Positions 12,656-13,223 of a stretch of 13,223 bases of DNA are shown piece by piece. Origin of the DNA: an uncultured Spirochaetales bacterium. GTDB taxonomy: Bacteria > Spirochaetota > Spirochaetia > Sphaerochaetales > Sphaerochaetaceae. Every line of letters begins with the position of its first letter. Position 1 is the first letter of the stretch. Under the pieces are notes generated by a model. It ran no database searches and was not told where the DNA came from. It was given only the letters and a program-made list of their open reading frames with translations. The stretch spans positions 1-13,223 of the forward strand of contig CAKQTE010000066.1 of NCBI GenBank assembly GCA_934276485.1, in the 5' to 3' direction. The translations under genes and the position numbers were made by a program.

Positions 12656-12760
12656 ATTCCATTAATTCCTTACCATTCCTAGATTTACCTTGTATTCTTA
12701 TAATATAAAAAGAAAACTAGAAAATAAAGCCCTACAATTCCCTAGTATTCCTTGTAATTT
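12656..12760. repeat. Phased ATTCC motifs and an imperfect direct repeat upstream of the TlpA-like gene
   Basis: ATTCC occurs at 12656, 12665, 12675, 12737 and 12747, with ATTCT at 12694, giving spacings near 9-10 or multiples. Two longer stretches, from CCATTCCTAGATTTACCTTG (12674) and from CAATTCCCTAGTATTCCTTG (12735), are imperfect direct repeats about 62 bases apart. They lie upstream of the TlpA-like promoter and downstream of the truncated regulator gene. They may be protein-binding sites; no function is shown. Confidence 0.4.
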
Positions 12761-12787
12761 AGGCTGAATAAAAGGCTAGCTGTTTAC

Positions 12788-13012
12788 TTACTTATCAAGA
12801 GCTTCATCTAGTAGTTTATGCAGCAAGGCTCTTAACTCTTCCTTATCAGAATAACCACGTTCTGATGTAGACTCCACGCCATCATAAAACAACTGCTTAA
12901 CTGGTACACCTAACCCTACAGCTATTTTGCTGATTGTTGTAAGAGTAGGATTCCTTCGACCAGTTTCTATATCACCAATAATGCCAGCTATAAATAAACA
13001 AGATTCAAACAA
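12788..13012 (-). pseudogene. Truncated XRE-family helix-turn-helix regulator
   Basis: The frame encodes the second half of an XRE/Cro-type DNA-binding domain (IGDIETGRRNPTLTTISKIA, then VGLGVPVKQLF) and a short charged C-terminus (EELRALLHKLLDEALDK). The expected first two helices (R-x-x-x-G-L-S-Q-x-x-L-A) are missing. The in-frame upstream sequence gives only weak similarity (EESLFSLFES) and then a stop, and the only starts are TTG codons without a ribosome binding site. A GAGG and ATG at 13034 lie in another frame, so a deletion or frameshift has probably removed the N-terminus. The original role was likely a small autonomous repressor. Confidence 0.6.
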
Positions 13013-13051
13013 AGAGAATAAACTCTCTTCTCATTTTTAATACTTTACCTC

Positions 13052-13074
13052 ATATATATATATATATATATATA
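13052..13074. repeat. (AT)11 dinucleotide microsatellite
   Basis: Twenty-three bases of uninterrupted alternating A and T lie between the truncated regulator (minus strand) and a TATAAT -10 on the plus strand. Such tracts change length by slippage and can alter promoter spacing. Confidence 0.95.
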
Positions 13075-13083
13075 ATTGGGGCA

Positions 13084-13089
13084 TATAAT
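13084..13089 (+). promoter_or_regulatory. -10 element next to the AT tract
   Basis: A perfect TATAAT. The -35 position at 17 bases falls inside the (AT)11 tract and does not resemble TTGACA, so the promoter is AT-tract dependent or weak. Confidence 0.4.
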
Positions 13090-13095
13090 AGAAAA

Positions 13096-13172
13096 AAATT
13101 TCGACCTGTGCGGTTAAAACTTCCTACAAATCATCATGTTTTCATCTGAACCACCGTTTAGGTGGTTTTAAT
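13096..13172 (+). ncRNA. Candidate small RNA ending in a terminator hairpin
   Basis: Between the TATAAT at 13084-13089 and the hairpin at 13149-13167 lies a stretch of about 75 bases without a convincing reading frame. A promoter followed at this distance by a factor-independent terminator is the minimal pattern of a bacterial small RNA. No known RNA family is recognised. The only frame with an ATG encodes 11 residues and runs through the hairpin. Confidence 0.3.
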
Positions 13173-13173
13173 T
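13149..13173 (+). terminator. Terminator-like hairpin near the right edge
   Basis: AACCACC (13149-13155) pairs perfectly with GGTGGTT (13161-13167) over a five-base loop, followed by TTAATTT. The T run is short, but the stem is the most GC-rich near the window end. Confidence 0.6.
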
Positions 13174-13223
13174 TATCATTCTGTCTTCTACTTATGAGAA
13201 AGAACTAGTATAGTTAATAATTT

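Noticed and set aside
13136..13171. 11-codon reading frame through the terminator hairpin
   Set aside because: It has no ribosome binding site and coincides with the stem-loop; too short to support as a gene.

Overview
The window looks like an AT-rich chromosomal segment from a spirochaete, probably a host-associated Treponema/Sphaerochaeta-type lineage. This is inferred from gene content, the Ser/Glu-rich start of the exported thioredoxin (AFA followed by SGSSETD), and the Rpn-family protein with Gly-Ile-Lys-Ile-Gly repeats. No rRNA or tRNA gene fixes the taxonomy. The region is mostly accessory.

Layout: (1) 1-1529, minus strand: the 5' end of an unrecognised coiled-coil gene, then a CoA-binding-domain protein and a PfkB fructokinase whose stop and start codons overlap. 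(2) 1640-3078, plus strand: an Rpn/PD-(D/E)XK nuclease gene with six in-frame 24-bp repeats and a terminator, then a separate small gene that duplicates only the nuclease's C-terminal part and has its own promoter and ribosome binding site. (3) 3080-4684, minus strand: apolipoprotein N-acyltransferase (lnt). (4) 4794-7128, plus strand: MATE transporter, MarR regulator and macrodomain protein. (5) 7115-7786, minus strand: an acetyltransferase. (6) 7975-9027, plus strand: an HSL-family alpha/beta hydrolase that has lost its catalytic Ser and His. (7) 9057-9665: a gene-poor scar with an IS200/IS605-type right end fused to a truncated gene, a perfect 22-bp palindrome and an unexplained GC-richer island. 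(8) 9666-12009, plus strand: Vsr-like endonuclease, acetyltransferase and a second MATE transporter. (9) 12006-12557, minus strand: exported TlpA-like thioredoxin. (10) 12576-13223: repeats, a truncated XRE-type regulator, an (AT)n microsatellite and a possible small RNA.

Two signals stand out. First, the Rpn locus carries an in-frame internal start (codon 240) with a good ribosome binding site, and the downstream small gene begins at exactly the homologous methionine. This fits a toxin with a C-terminal self-antitoxin that has also been copied out as its own gene. Second, at least seven genes lack a well-spaced Shine-Dalgarno and instead have a -10-like hexamer 5-8 bases before the ATG, often TATCAT. 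Other genes have normal ribosome binding sites. This suggests widespread leaderless translation in this organism.

The two MATE units (MATE-marR-macro and vsr-GNAT-MATE) look like small efflux/modification cassettes. Tail-to-tail gene ends overlap or nearly touch at three places.
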